64,000 nt of DNA from JBARKJ01 sp049801375 (GTDB lineage Bacteria; Nitrospirota; JACRHJ01): positions 24,520 through 88,519 of the forward strand of contig JBARKJ010000046.1 of NCBI GenBank assembly GCA_049801375.1, given 5' to 3'. The translations under genes and the position numbers were made by a program. Shown piece by piece: positions 50,179 through 58,632 of the stretch. Position 1 is the stretch's first letter, and each line of letters begins with the position of its first letter. The notes beneath the pieces are model-generated. The model made no database searches and was not told where the DNA came from. It saw only the letters and a list, made by a program, of their open reading frames with translations.

Positions 50179-51006
50179 ATGGATTATCTAGAGTATTACG
50201 GCCTTAACGAACAGCCTTTCACCAACTCCATCGACAGCAGGTTTTACTACAACAGCGAACAGCATGCCGAAGCGCTGCTCCGACTTAAATACGCCGTAAG
50301 CACAATGAAGGGGCTTGCCGTCCTTGTCGGCGGCATCGGCACCGGCAAGACCACTCTCGCCAGAAGGATGCTGGACGAGCTAGACGACGACGAGCACGAG
50401 TCCGCCCTGCTCGTTATAATCCATTCCTCAATCACTACCGAATGGCTGCTTAAAAAAATCGCAATGCAGCTTGGGGTGGACGACATACCGGAGGATAAGG
50501 TAAACCTCCTGAGCGCCATATATCACCGCCTTATTGAAATAAACGAGGCCGGCAAAAAGGCCGTAGTGCTTATAGACGAGGCCCAGATGCTGAACTCGCG
50601 GGAGATAATGGAGGAGTTCAGAGGCCTTCTAAACCTCGAAGTGCCCGGAGGGAAACTCGTGTCTTTCGTGCTCTTCGGGATGCCGGAGCTGGACGACGTG
50701 CTCTCTCTGGACGAACCGCTGAAACAGAGGGTCGCGGTAAAGTACCGGCTGAAATCATTTTCCCATGAAATGACCTCGCAGTACATCCGTCACAGGCTCC
50801 ACATCGCGGGAAGTGAAATGGAGCTTTTTACCCCGGACGCGATCGAGGCCGTGTATATGTTCTCCAAGGGGATCCCGCGGCTCATCAATACGATCTGCGA
50901 CAACGCGCTCCTGGAAGGTTACCTGACTAAAAGGCCGGGCATAGACCGGAAGATTATCGAGGAAGTCGCTGCCGATTTCGGCCTGACCGTCGGAGTCAAC
51001 GCCTGA
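50179..51006 (+). CDS. ExeA-like AAA ATPase
   Basis: 275-residue AAA+ protein resembling the ATPase domain of ExeA/MSHA biogenesis proteins: YGLNEQPFTNSID at the start, Walker A GGIGTGKTT, Walker B VVLIDEAQ and an ISRLIN-like sensor (GIPRLINTICDNALL). ExeA-type ATPases assist assembly of secretion or pilus complexes, often with peptidoglycan-binding partners; here there is no membrane segment or PG domain. Coupled to the TPR protein. Confidence 0.85.
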   Translation: MDYLEYYGLNEQPFTNSIDSRFYYNSEQHAEALLRLKYAVSTMKGLAVLVGGIGTGKTTLARRMLDELDDDEHESALLVIIHSSITTEWLLKKIAMQLGVDDIPEDKVNLLSAIYHRLIEINEAGKKAVVLIDEAQMLNSREIMEEFRGLLNLEVPGGKLVSFVLFGMPELDDVLSLDEPLKQRVAVKYRLKSFSHEMTSQYIRHRLHIAGSEMELFTPDAIEAVYMFSKGIPRLINTICDNALLEGYLTKRPGIDRKIIEEVAADFGLTVGVNA

Positions 51007-51008
51007 AG

Positions 51009-51902
51009 ATGCGCTTCCTTCGGAAGGCAAAGCCGGTAACGCCTCTATCGGTGATTTTCCTGCTTTTCCTTCTCATCCTCACCCTCCTGAATTTTAACAA
51101 AATACCCGGCGCGGGACAGATTGCGCTTCGCTACAGCGCGGTAATGGCCGTCGTCCTGGCGGCGTCTTACATGCGGCAGAAATCCCCGCGAAGCGTCCTG
51201 ATAAAATACGTCGATTTCCTGATGCCCCTGTTCGTCATCGCCTTCACTTTCGACAGCATGAGCCATATTACGGCCTACATAAACGGGCCTGACAAGGACC
51301 CCTGGCTGGCCCGCGTGGATGCATATCTGACCGGACCTGTCCCCGGCGAGTGGCTGGAATGGATGGTACGCCCCGCCGTCACGACCGTCCTCCAGATCTG
51401 CTACACCTCGTACTATTTCGTCCCACTTGTCTTCTGCCTTATTTTATTTTTTAAAAGGGAAACGGAATATTTCGATATCTCGCTCTTCGGGATTACCCTT
51501 GGTTTTTTCGTTTCGTTCCTGGGATACATAATCGTCCCGGCGCTGGGGCCGAGGTATTATTTGGAGGGACAATATGCGCACGGCATTATGCGCGGCGGGC
51601 TGGCTAGCGCAATCGACTCGACCCTGAACCTGCTTGAGGGCACGAACCGGGACGCATTCCCTTCCGGCCATACGGAAGTCGTGCTAATAGTGCTTATGTA
51701 TGCGTGGCGCTACAAGAGGTGGTTATTCTGGCTGGCCCTGCCGCTTGCCACGGGGCTTGTAATTGCGACAATGTACCTGCGGTATCACTACGTGGTTGAC
51801 GTAATCGCGGGGGCTATACTGGCACCGGTTTGCGTCTGGGCGGCGGATAAACTATACGCGGGTTATTGCAGATATTTTAAAGTCACCGGGTTTCCGCTTT
51901 AG
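51009..51902 (+). CDS. PAP2-superfamily membrane phosphatase/transferase (Aur1-like)
   Basis: 297-residue membrane protein with six or more hydrophobic segments. The active-site His motifs are DAFPSGHTEVV and YLRYHYVVDVIAG, matching the PAP2_3/inositolphosphotransferase branch (C2 and C3 motifs of Aur1-like enzymes). It could dephosphorylate or transfer headgroups on lipid phosphates. It is 2 bases after the ExeA-like gene but lies next to sphingolipid-type genes. The stop TAG falls inside a TTTCCGC/GCGGAAA hairpin of a dispersed repeat. Confidence 0.83.
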   Translation: MRFLRKAKPVTPLSVIFLLFLLILTLLNFNKIPGAGQIALRYSAVMAVVLAASYMRQKSPRSVLIKYVDFLMPLFVIAFTFDSMSHITAYINGPDKDPWLARVDAYLTGPVPGEWLEWMVRPAVTTVLQICYTSYYFVPLVFCLILFFKRETEYFDISLFGITLGFFVSFLGYIIVPALGPRYYLEGQYAHGIMRGGLASAIDSTLNLLEGTNRDAFPSGHTEVVLIVLMYAWRYKRWLFWLALPLATGLVIATMYLRYHYVVDVIAGAILAPVCVWAADKLYAGYCRYFKVTGFPL

Positions 51903-51958
51903 CGGAAATGACATTCCGCCTTCCCCCTATTAAGATAAGAAGGGGATTGAGGGGGCGT
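51885..51958. repeat. Dispersed-repeat modules after the PAP2 gene
   Basis: A hairpin TTTCCGC / GCGGAAA at 51891-51908 is followed by GACATTCCGCC and a CCCCCTATTAAGATAAGAAGGGG near-palindrome (51922-51944). They resemble the modules at 29949-30044. They overlap the ends of the two convergent genes. Confidence 0.6.
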
Positions 51959-52535
51959 TATGAACCAGCGCCTGCATCAACGCGCCTGAAATTATCGGTA
52001 TGGTTAAGTTGTCGTTGAATTTCAGGGGCAGGATCTCAACCACGGACGCGGTCAACGCACCCGCCGCGACGACATAAAAAGGAAGCCCCTGCCAGTAACT
52101 CCCCGCGATGGCCCCGGATATAAGCGAGGCGGCAAAAAAGGCAATCGTCCCCTGAAGGCTCTTCACGCCGGATATTTTCACCGTCCCCCACCGCTCTCCC
52201 ACGATAGTCGCGCTCACATCGCCGCAGGCGAGGAATATAATCGCGCAGACGGCGACAGGCAGGCTGAAGAGGAAAAACGAACCCAGCATCCCCATCAGAT
52301 ACGACGGCGTCCCGGTGAAGGTGTTCCTTTCAGACTCCCGTACGAACGCCCGGAAATGCCTGAATATGAAATAGTTGAACTCCGGGAAAACGAAACGGGA
52401 GGCGTCAATCGCGGTGGCGACGGCCGTAAGGGCGGCGAGCACGGGGAGTCCCCGCGCCCGTCCCAGGAAAATATATGCGGCAATTATGAACAGGCCGCCC
52501 AGTAAGTGGTATATCTTGCGGCCCGGATGTTTCAC
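51930..52535 (-). CDS. Dolichol/phytol-kinase-like membrane protein (CTP-dependent kinase family)
   Basis: 201-residue membrane protein with about six hydrophobic segments; the core motif FLACGDVSATIVGERWG and the following VKSLQGTIAFF are typical of the SEC59/DGK1/phytol kinase group, which phosphorylate lipid alcohols with CTP. The GTG start at 52535 abuts the upstream stop (TAG GTG). Gene context with an alpha-oxoamine synthase suggests a sphingoid-base or other lipid kinase. Confidence 0.75.
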   Translation of the reverse strand: MKHPGRKIYHLLGGLFIIAAYIFLGRARGLPVLAALTAVATAIDASRFVFPEFNYFIFRHFRAFVRESERNTFTGTPSYLMGMLGSFFLFSLPVAVCAIIFLACGDVSATIVGERWGTVKISGVKSLQGTIAFFAASLISGAIAGSYWQGLPFYVVAAGALTASVVEILPLKFNDNLTIPIISGALMQALVHNAPSIPFLS

Positions 52536-53729
52536 CTACGCGTGCTTCGTCTGGAGTATCCCGAGTTCCCTGCCCACCTTTTCAAATATATCGAGCACCC
52601 GGTCGAGTTGGTCGAAGGTGTGGTTGGCCATGTAGCTCGTCCTGATGAGGGCCCTTCCGGGGGCCGTCGCCGGGCTTACCACCGGGTTCACGAACACGCC
52701 TTCTTCCTGGAGTTTCTTCGTCATCATGAACGCGGTCATGTCCTCGCCCACGAGGACCGAGACAACAGGCGTCTCGCTCACGCCGATGTCGTAGCCCATC
52801 TCCTTGAAGCCCTTTTGCATCTTATGGGTATTGTCCCAGAGGGCCTTGCGCCTCTCCGGCTCGCTCTCGATAATATCCAGGGCGGCGATTACCGACGCTA
52901 CCGAAGACGGGGGCGGGCTTGCCGAGAATATCAGGGCGCGGGCATGGTGCTTTACGTAGTCTATTACATCGGGTTCCGCGACGATAAAGCCGCCGATGGA
53001 GGCAAGCGATTTGCTGTACGTCCCCATTATGATATCGACTTTGTCCTCCAGGCCGAAATGTTCCGCCGTCCCCCTGCCGTTCTTTCCCAGTACGCCTATG
53101 CCGTGCGCGTCGTCAACCATTACGCGCGCGCCGTGTATCCTGGCTACGTCCACTATCCTGGGCAGGTCGGCTATGTCGCCTTCCATGGAGAAGACGCCGT
53201 CGACGACGACCAGTTTACCGCCTTTCCCGTCCTGGGTAAGGACCCGGTCCAGGTCTTCCATGTCGTTGTGTTTGAACTTTTTGGCCTCGCCGAAGGAGAG
53301 CCTGCAGCCGTCTATGATGCTGGCATGGTCGAGCTTATCGATGAATACGGTATCGTCCTTGCCCACGATGGCGGAAATCGTGCCCAGGTTTGTCTGGAAG
53401 CCGGTGGAAAACGTAATCGCCGCCGGCTTATTCATGAACTTCGCCAGGCGCTCTTCAAGCTCCTCGTGGATGTCCAGCGTGCCGTTTAGGAACCTGGAGC
53501 CGGCGCAACCAGTGCCGTACTTTTTTATGGCGGCAATCGCCGCTTCTTTTACCTTTGGGTGGTTGGTGAGGCCCAGATAATTGTTCGAGCCGAGCATTAT
53601 CAGCTCTTTGCCTTCGATGGTGATTATCGGGTCCTGTGGTGAATCTATTCTGCGGAAATAAAGATAGGCGCCTATCGCCTTTAAATCGTCCGCTTTTGTA
53701 AACCGTTTGCACTTCCCGAAAATGTCCAA
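52536..53729 (-). CDS. Alpha-oxoamine synthase (serine palmitoyltransferase / KBL / BioF family)
   Basis: 397-residue PLP enzyme of class II. The catalytic Lys is in GTYSKSLASIGGF, with GSNNYLGL, GTGCAGSRFLNG and VVVDGVFSMEGD as family motifs and DDAHGIG for cofactor binding. Members condense an amino acid with acyl-CoA or acyl-ACP. The adjacent NAD-dependent reductase and lipid kinase favour serine palmitoyltransferase over 2-amino-3-ketobutyrate ligase or BioF. Starts with TTG 53729, GGGAGG upstream. Confidence 0.8.
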   Translation of the reverse strand: MDIFGKCKRFTKADDLKAIGAYLYFRRIDSPQDPIITIEGKELIMLGSNNYLGLTNHPKVKEAAIAAIKKYGTGCAGSRFLNGTLDIHEELEERLAKFMNKPAAITFSTGFQTNLGTISAIVGKDDTVFIDKLDHASIIDGCRLSFGEAKKFKHNDMEDLDRVLTQDGKGGKLVVVDGVFSMEGDIADLPRIVDVARIHGARVMVDDAHGIGVLGKNGRGTAEHFGLEDKVDIIMGTYSKSLASIGGFIVAEPDVIDYVKHHARALIFSASPPPSSVASVIAALDIIESEPERRKALWDNTHKMQKGFKEMGYDIGVSETPVVSVLVGEDMTAFMMTKKLQEEGVFVNPVVSPATAPGRALIRTSYMANHTFDQLDRVLDIFEKVGRELGILQTKHA

Positions 53730-53744
53730 GCTTTCATACCTCCC

Positions 53745-54722
53745 TCAAAGCCATCCATGGAGCCTGTACCAGTCGGCAGTAACTTTGGCGCCCGCCGGGA
53801 AATCAACACGGGCGACAAACCCTAAAACCTCCTCGGCCTTACTTGTATCCACTACCCAGAAGCGCTGCCTTATCTCCGCCATTTTCTGGCGGTTAAGGAG
53901 CGCCGGTCTTCCGGAAATGAAGGAAAACGCCTCGGCGCATAACGCGACGCCCCCCATTAAGGGGATTGGGATAACTAATCTCCTGGCCTTCACCCCCAGG
54001 GCGGAAGCGATAGCCTCTCCCATCCTGTCCCAGTCGTTCCGGACCGGATGCGCCAGGAAAAAGGCCTCTCCGGATTTCGTCTGCTTCAGCGCCGCCTTAA
54101 CCGTACCTTCAACTATATCAGAAACATAGCAGACGGACAGTAACCTTTTTTCAGAGAACGCGGTCCGGAACCCCCGGCTGACCATCTTGAAAAAGGTCAG
54201 GATATCCCGGTCCCTGGGACCATAAACCGCCGTCGGCCTGACTATCGCGATATTCAGCTTGTCTTTTGCGGACAGCGCATATCGCTCGGCTTCGAGCTTG
54301 CTTCTGCCGTAGTCGGATACCGGCTCCGGAGGGTCGTCCTCGCTTCTTGGCTGTCCTTCCTTCGACGGCCCCGCGGCGGCCTGACTGGAAACCAGGACGA
54401 ACTTTTTTATCCGGCCGGATTCCTTTATCGCCGCCTGGAGGAGATTCTCCGTCCCCAGTGCGTTTATCCTGTAATAATCCTGCGGTTTAACGGCCTTTGT
54501 AATACCGGCGGCATGGAAGACATAGTCCACTCCCCTGACCGCATCGGACAAACCCGCCGGGGCCGCGCAGTCCCCCTTCACCGCCTCTACATCCAGCCCG
54601 GCAAGCCAGGATAACTTATTCGGGTCACGGACAAGGCACCTCACCTCGATGCCGTCCTTCAGCAGGGCCTCGACGAGATGGCTCCCGATAAACCCGGTCC
54701 CTCCTGTCACCAAGGCCTTCAT
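53745..54722 (-). CDS. NAD-dependent epimerase/dehydratase-family reductase
   Basis: 325-residue extended SDR. N-terminal TGGTGFIGSHLVEALL, the catalytic YGRSK and VRPTAVYGPRD motifs are present. Members reduce or epimerise sugars and, in Caulobacter ceramide synthesis (CerR), reduce a 3-oxo group. Its place directly upstream of the alpha-oxoamine synthase (15 bases) supports a 3-ketosphinganine/ceramide reductase role. Sterol or sugar reductase activities are alternatives. Confidence 0.75.
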   Translation of the reverse strand: MKALVTGGTGFIGSHLVEALLKDGIEVRCLVRDPNKLSWLAGLDVEAVKGDCAAPAGLSDAVRGVDYVFHAAGITKAVKPQDYYRINALGTENLLQAAIKESGRIKKFVLVSSQAAAGPSKEGQPRSEDDPPEPVSDYGRSKLEAERYALSAKDKLNIAIVRPTAVYGPRDRDILTFFKMVSRGFRTAFSEKRLLSVCYVSDIVEGTVKAALKQTKSGEAFFLAHPVRNDWDRMGEAIASALGVKARRLVIPIPLMGGVALCAEAFSFISGRPALLNRQKMAEIRQRFWVVDTSKAEEVLGFVARVDFPAGAKVTADWYRLHGWL

Positions 54723-54873
54723 CGGCAGATTTTATAACCTTTTGTAATGCTTTGCAAGTCAAAAAGCCCCACGGCGGCCGTTTCATTGCCGCTGGCGCGG
54801 TCCCTATTTAATATACACGGGGCGGATTCGGGCGGCGAGAAGTCTATTTTGACCTGTTCGCGGGGTTTTCCCG

Positions 54874-54900
54874 GAAGAAAAGGAGGGCTTTCACCCTCCT
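54874..54900 (-). terminator. Rho-independent terminator downstream of the cydB remnant
   Basis: Hairpin AGGAGGG / CCCTCCT (54881-54887 and 54894-54900, loop of six) with TTTTCTT following on the minus strand. It lies 32 bases past the stop of the cydB remnant, consistent with a once-intact gene. Confidence 0.6.
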
Positions 54901-54932
54901 CCAATGATACTGAAGAAGAAAATTAATTCGCT

Positions 54933-55043
54933 TTAATACTCTCCCGCCTCGGACTTGCCCCGGAAGCAGCGGTAGATGTACGTCGTGTAGATGAGCATGA
55001 TGGGGACGCCGATTGCCACCAGGATGAGCATAAGCGGACTGTT
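54933..55043 (-). pseudogene. cydB: Remnant of cydB (cytochrome bd oxidase subunit II), C-terminal end
   Basis: 36 codons plus stop read as the last transmembrane helix of CydB: NSPLMLILVAIGVPIM, then YTTYIYRCFRGK and an acidic end. Upstream in the same frame a stop occurs 7 codons earlier, at the border with the promoter region of the next gene. The rest of cydB and cydA are absent. It is followed by an intact terminator, so this looks like a deletion that left the tail of a former cydAB operon. A chance hydrophobic stretch is the alternative. Confidence 0.6.
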
Positions 55044-55057
55044 ACGTTTTGTTATTG

Positions 55058-55066
55058 TGTTATACT
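55058..55066 (+). promoter_or_regulatory. Extended -10 promoter of the Tyr-rich lipoprotein gene
   Basis: TATACT (55061-55066) preceded by TGT (TGnTATACT), 38 bases before the start codon. No convincing -35 is seen, as is common for extended -10 promoters. Confidence 0.45.
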
Positions 55067-55103
55067 AAAAAAAGGAAGTTTCATCTTCGGGAGAGAGTGA
55101 AAA

Positions 55104-55409
55104 ATGATAAAAATTAAAGTCTTTCTTATCGGAATGCTTATAGGGCTGTCGGTGCTTTCGGCCTGCATCGTGCCGGGACGGCACGGGCGGCCCGAAGTAA
55201 TAGCACCGCCGCTCCCGCCATTCGTGGTGCTTGGCGACGAACCTTATTATTACTATGGCAACTACTACTACCGGTACGACAACGACGCCTGGTACTACTC
55301 CCGCTCAAGGAGAGGCCCTGACTGGCACCCCCTGCCGAGGGAGCGCTACCCGAATGAGTTCACGTACAGGGGACGCCACTGGCACAGGGACCGCGGCTGG
55401 GAACGATAG
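55104..55409 (+). CDS. Small Tyr-rich lipoprotein
   Basis: 101 residues with a lipoprotein signal (lipobox LSAC, Cys at ~21). The mature part has a Tyr/Arg-rich, low-complexity stretch (YYYYGNYYYRYDNDAWYYS) then HWHRDRGW. This resembles small YXWGXW-type envelope lipoproteins of unknown function, perhaps in metal or surface binding. GGAGAG lies upstream of ATG 55104. Short but with a good start, a lipobox and its own promoter. Confidence 0.75.
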   Translation: MIKIKVFLIGMLIGLSVLSACIVPGRHGRPEVIAPPLPPFVVLGDEPYYYYGNYYYRYDNDAWYYSRSRRGPDWHPLPRERYPNEFTYRGRHWHRDRGWER

Positions 55410-55519
55410 CGTTAATGATTTCGCGGTACTGGGGAAGGGTTTCAAAGTCTTTCCGGTGCCGACAGGCAGAAGGCTTGCGAGGATGATAGCGGGTTTCTGA
55501 GCCCGGATTGCGCGTTAAC

Positions 55520-55554
55520 AAAAAAGGGGCTACGGGAAATCCGTAACCCCTTTT
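55520..55554. terminator. Bidirectional terminator between the lipoprotein gene and tRNA-Lys
   Basis: AAAAAAGGGGCTACGG / CCGTAACCCCTTTT with a five-base loop and one mismatch: flanked by A on the left and T on the right, so it can end transcription from both sides. Confidence 0.75.
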
Positions 55555-55562
55555 GATATTGC

Positions 55563-55638
55563 TGGTGAGCCGCCTGGGATTCGAACCCAGCACACCCGCC
55601 TTAAAAGGGCGGTGCTCTACCAAATGAGCTAGCGGCCC
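55563..55638 (-). tRNA. tRNA-Lys (anticodon TTT)
   Basis: 76-base cloverleaf on the minus strand: acceptor GGGCCGC/GCGGCTC (one G-T pair), D arm GCTC...GAGC, anticodon stem CCGCC/GGCGG with loop CTTTTAA (anticodon TTT), T arm CTGGG/CCCAG, encoded CCA. It lies downstream of purA and before a terminator. Confidence 0.97.
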
Positions 55639-55681
55639 GCGATTAAGCAGGCGGCAAAAATACCAGAGGAGCAGGCGAAAG

Positions 55682-57007
55682 TCAAGCCAATTTGCCTGCC
55701 AGCCTGCTTCCATGCCGCCAGGAGAACGGGCTTTCCAGCATTATCGTCTCGTCCCTGTCCGGGCCTGTCGAGATAATGGAGAAAGGCGCCCCGGACAGTT
55801 CTTCCAGCCTGCTCACGTACTCCCTCGCCCGCGCGGGCAGGTTTTCCAATTCCTTCACCCCGGCCGTCGAGCTTTTCCAGCCTTCCATCTCCTCGTAAAC
55901 CGGCTCGCACTCAGAGAAGATATCTATCTCGGAGGGCATGTCCTTAAGTATCTCGCCCTTATACTTGTAAGCGGTGCATATGTAGAGTTTATCGCATTCG
56001 TCCAGCACGTCCAGTTTGGTAAGGCAAAAACCGGTAACGCCGTTTATCCTGACGGAATAGCGCGCGACGACCGAATCGAACCATCCGCATCGCCTGCGCC
56101 TGCCAGTGGTAGCCCCGAATTCCCTTCCCCTCTCCTGGAGCAGTTCGCCGGTCTTGTCGGTAAGCTCCGTCGGGAACGGCCCCGCGCCCACCCTAGTCGT
56201 GTATGCCTTCACAACTCCCAGGACTCCGTCGATGGCCGTGGGAGGGACTCCGGTGCCGGTGCACGCGCCGCCCGCCGTCGAGTTTGAAGATGTTACAAAA
56301 GGATAGGTCCCGTGGTCGATATCCAGCATCGTCCCCTGCGCGCCTTCGAAAAGCACGTTCTTGCCGTCCTTGATTGCTTCTTCCAGGAAGAGCGAGGCGT
56401 CCGCGATGAATGCCTTAAGCCTCCTCCCGTACCCCGAATATTCCTCGAAGACTTCTCTCGCATCGAACCCCTCGGCGCCGTAGACACATTTCAGCAGGAG
56501 GTTCATTTCTTCCGTGTTCCGGAAAATTTTTTCCTTCAGCATTGCCTCGTCTATAAGGTCGGAAATCCTGACGCCAGTGCGTGACATCTTCTCGGCATAG
56601 CAAGGCCCGATACCCCGGCCCGTGGTGCCTATTTTGTCGCCGCCTTTTTTGCCCTCGTCCGCGCCGTCCAGCGCCTTGTGCCAAGGCATGATTACCTGCG
56701 CGCGCTTGCTGATAAGGAGGTTAGCGCCCGGCGTAAAGCCGTTTTTGGCCAGGCCGTCCAGCTCTTCGAGGATTGCGGCCGGGTCTATGACGACACCGTT
56801 GCCTATCACGCATTTCTTGCCGTTATGCAGTATCCCGGAGGGGATGAGGTGCAGTATGTGCTGTTTTCCGCCGATTACCACGGTATGCCCGGCGTTGTTG
56901 CCGCCCTGGTAACGCGCGACCACGTCCGCCTCGGAAGTCAGGAGGTCGACTATCTTACCCTTGCCCTCGTCGCCCCACTGCGTACCGACCACTACTATGT
57001 TAGCCAT
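55682..57007 (-). CDS. purA: Adenylosuccinate synthetase
   Basis: 441-residue GTP-dependent ligase joining IMP and aspartate in AMP synthesis. The P-loop is GTQWGDEGKGKIVDLL at the start, with NAGHTVV and the catalytic GTTGRGIGPCY region, and GVVKAYTTRVGAGPFPTEL late in the protein. Length is usual. It is coupled to serA by a 19-base gap and precedes tRNA-Lys. Confidence 0.96.
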   Translation of the reverse strand: MANIVVVGTQWGDEGKGKIVDLLTSEADVVARYQGGNNAGHTVVIGGKQHILHLIPSGILHNGKKCVIGNGVVIDPAAILEELDGLAKNGFTPGANLLISKRAQVIMPWHKALDGADEGKKGGDKIGTTGRGIGPCYAEKMSRTGVRISDLIDEAMLKEKIFRNTEEMNLLLKCVYGAEGFDAREVFEEYSGYGRRLKAFIADASLFLEEAIKDGKNVLFEGAQGTMLDIDHGTYPFVTSSNSTAGGACTGTGVPPTAIDGVLGVVKAYTTRVGAGPFPTELTDKTGELLQERGREFGATTGRRRRCGWFDSVVARYSVRINGVTGFCLTKLDVLDECDKLYICTAYKYKGEILKDMPSEIDIFSECEPVYEEMEGWKSSTAGVKELENLPARAREYVSRLEELSGAPFSIISTGPDRDETIMLESPFSWRHGSRLAGKLA

Positions 57008-57026
57008 TTTTGAAAATCCCTTCAGT

Positions 57027-58604
57027 CTATATTTTTACGTACTTTATCGACAGCACGTTCGGTAGCTTGTTAAGCTCCGCGATAACTTCTTTCGACGGCG
57101 CGGCGTCTATGGATATGACGGATATGGCCTTCCCGCCTTTCTCGTCGCGCCCGAACTGCATCCTCGCGATGTTTATCCCGTTCTTCCCCAGGGCGGTGCC
57201 GAGGTTCCCGATGACGCCGGGACGGTCGTCGTTGGAGGTAACCAGCATGTCTCCCTCAGGCACGACCTCGACCCTGAAATTGTCCACTGCGACAATCCTG
57301 GGGTCTTTCTTGAAATAAAGCGCGCCGGACACGGAGAAACTTTTCTTACCCGAGGACGCCGTAACCTTGATGAGGCTCGGATAATCCTTGTTGTCGGAAG
57401 ATTTGACTTCCTTCACCTCTATCCCCCTGTCCTTGGCGATGAAAGGCGCGTTAACGTAATTGACTGCCTCCTCAAGAATGGGGTTTAAAAGTCCTTTCAG
57501 CACTGCGATGGTTATCGGCGCAGGGTCCAGGTCCGCGACCTCTCCGCTGTATTCTATCGTAACGGATACCAGCGCCCCTTCATATATCTGCGCAAGGAAG
57601 GAACCCATCTTCTCCGCCAGGCCCAGGTACGGCTGGACCTTCGGCAGGATGTCCGCGGGGACGAAAGGCACGTTGACCGCGTTCCTCGCAACGCCCTTCA
57701 CCAGGTAGTCCACAAGCTGCTCCGCGACGGCCCTGGCGACGTTCAACTGCGCCTCTTCCGTGCTTGCACCAAGGTGCGGGGTGCAGATGAAATTGTCCAG
57801 TTCCAGAAGCGGGTTATTCTCCGGCGGCTCCTTCTCGAAAACGTCCAGCGCTGCTCCGGCTACCTTTCCCGATTTCAGGGCATCATAGAGCGCCTTCTCG
57901 TCCACTATCCCGCCGCGCGCGGCGTTGATTATCCGGACGCCGTCCTTCATCTTCGCGATAGTCTGGGCGTTTATAAGGCCGCGGGTCTCATCCGTCAACG
58001 GAGAGTGTATGGTTATGAAATCCGAGCGGGAGTAGATGCATTCCAGGTCGCATGATTCGACGCCCAGCGCCGCCGCCCTCTCCGGCGAAAGGTACGGGTC
58101 GAACGCCAGCACGGTCATCCCAAGCGCCTGCGCCCTCTTTGCCACCTGAGTGCCGATGGCGCCCATGCCGATTACGCCCAGCGTCTTCTGAAAGAGCTCG
58201 ACGCCCTGAAACTTTTTCTTCTCCCACTTCCCGGCCTTAAGGCTTGCCGTGGCCTGCGGGATGCTCCTTGCAAGAGACATCATCATGGACAATGCATGTT
58301 CCGCGGTGGTAACGGTATTGCCGCCTGGAGTATTCATGACCACTATCCCGCGCTTGCTGGCGGCAACTTTATCTACGTTATCCAGACCGGAACCTGCCCT
58401 GCCTATAACCTTCAGGTTCTTGGCCGCTTCCACGAGGTCGGCGGTCACCTTCGTGGCGCTCCTTATCACGAGGCCGTCGAACTCGCCGATCATGCCCTTC
58501 AGTTCGTCGGGGGTCATCCCCGTCTTCACGGTGACGTCCAGCCCGCCTTTTTTTAGTATCTCGACCCCTTCCGGAGAAAGGCTGTCGCTGATTAATACCT
58601 TCAT
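57027..58604 (-). CDS. serA: D-3-phosphoglycerate dehydrogenase
   Basis: 525 residues, the long form with N-terminal 2-hydroxyacid dehydrogenase domains (~1-315), an intervening domain (~315-450) and a C-terminal ACT domain (SNDDRPGVIGNLGTALGKNGINIARM). NAD motif GVIGMGAIGTQVA and catalytic Arg/Glu/His positions (NAARGGIVDE, CTPHLGASTEEAQ) are visible. First step of serine synthesis, inhibited by serine through the ACT domain. It follows the aminotransferase by 28 bases. Confidence 0.96.
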   Translation of the reverse strand: MKVLISDSLSPEGVEILKKGGLDVTVKTGMTPDELKGMIGEFDGLVIRSATKVTADLVEAAKNLKVIGRAGSGLDNVDKVAASKRGIVVMNTPGGNTVTTAEHALSMMMSLARSIPQATASLKAGKWEKKKFQGVELFQKTLGVIGMGAIGTQVAKRAQALGMTVLAFDPYLSPERAAALGVESCDLECIYSRSDFITIHSPLTDETRGLINAQTIAKMKDGVRIINAARGGIVDEKALYDALKSGKVAGAALDVFEKEPPENNPLLELDNFICTPHLGASTEEAQLNVARAVAEQLVDYLVKGVARNAVNVPFVPADILPKVQPYLGLAEKMGSFLAQIYEGALVSVTIEYSGEVADLDPAPITIAVLKGLLNPILEEAVNYVNAPFIAKDRGIEVKEVKSSDNKDYPSLIKVTASSGKKSFSVSGALYFKKDPRIVAVDNFRVEVVPEGDMLVTSNDDRPGVIGNLGTALGKNGINIARMQFGRDEKGGKAISVISIDAAPSKEVIAELNKLPNVLSIKYVKI

Positions 58605-58632
58605 TTTAAAATGCCTCCCCAGGATCAGATTT

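Noticed and set aside
54719..54904. 61-codon minus-strand open frame before the reductase
   Set aside because: Runs through the terminator hairpin and has no ribosome site or recognisable features.
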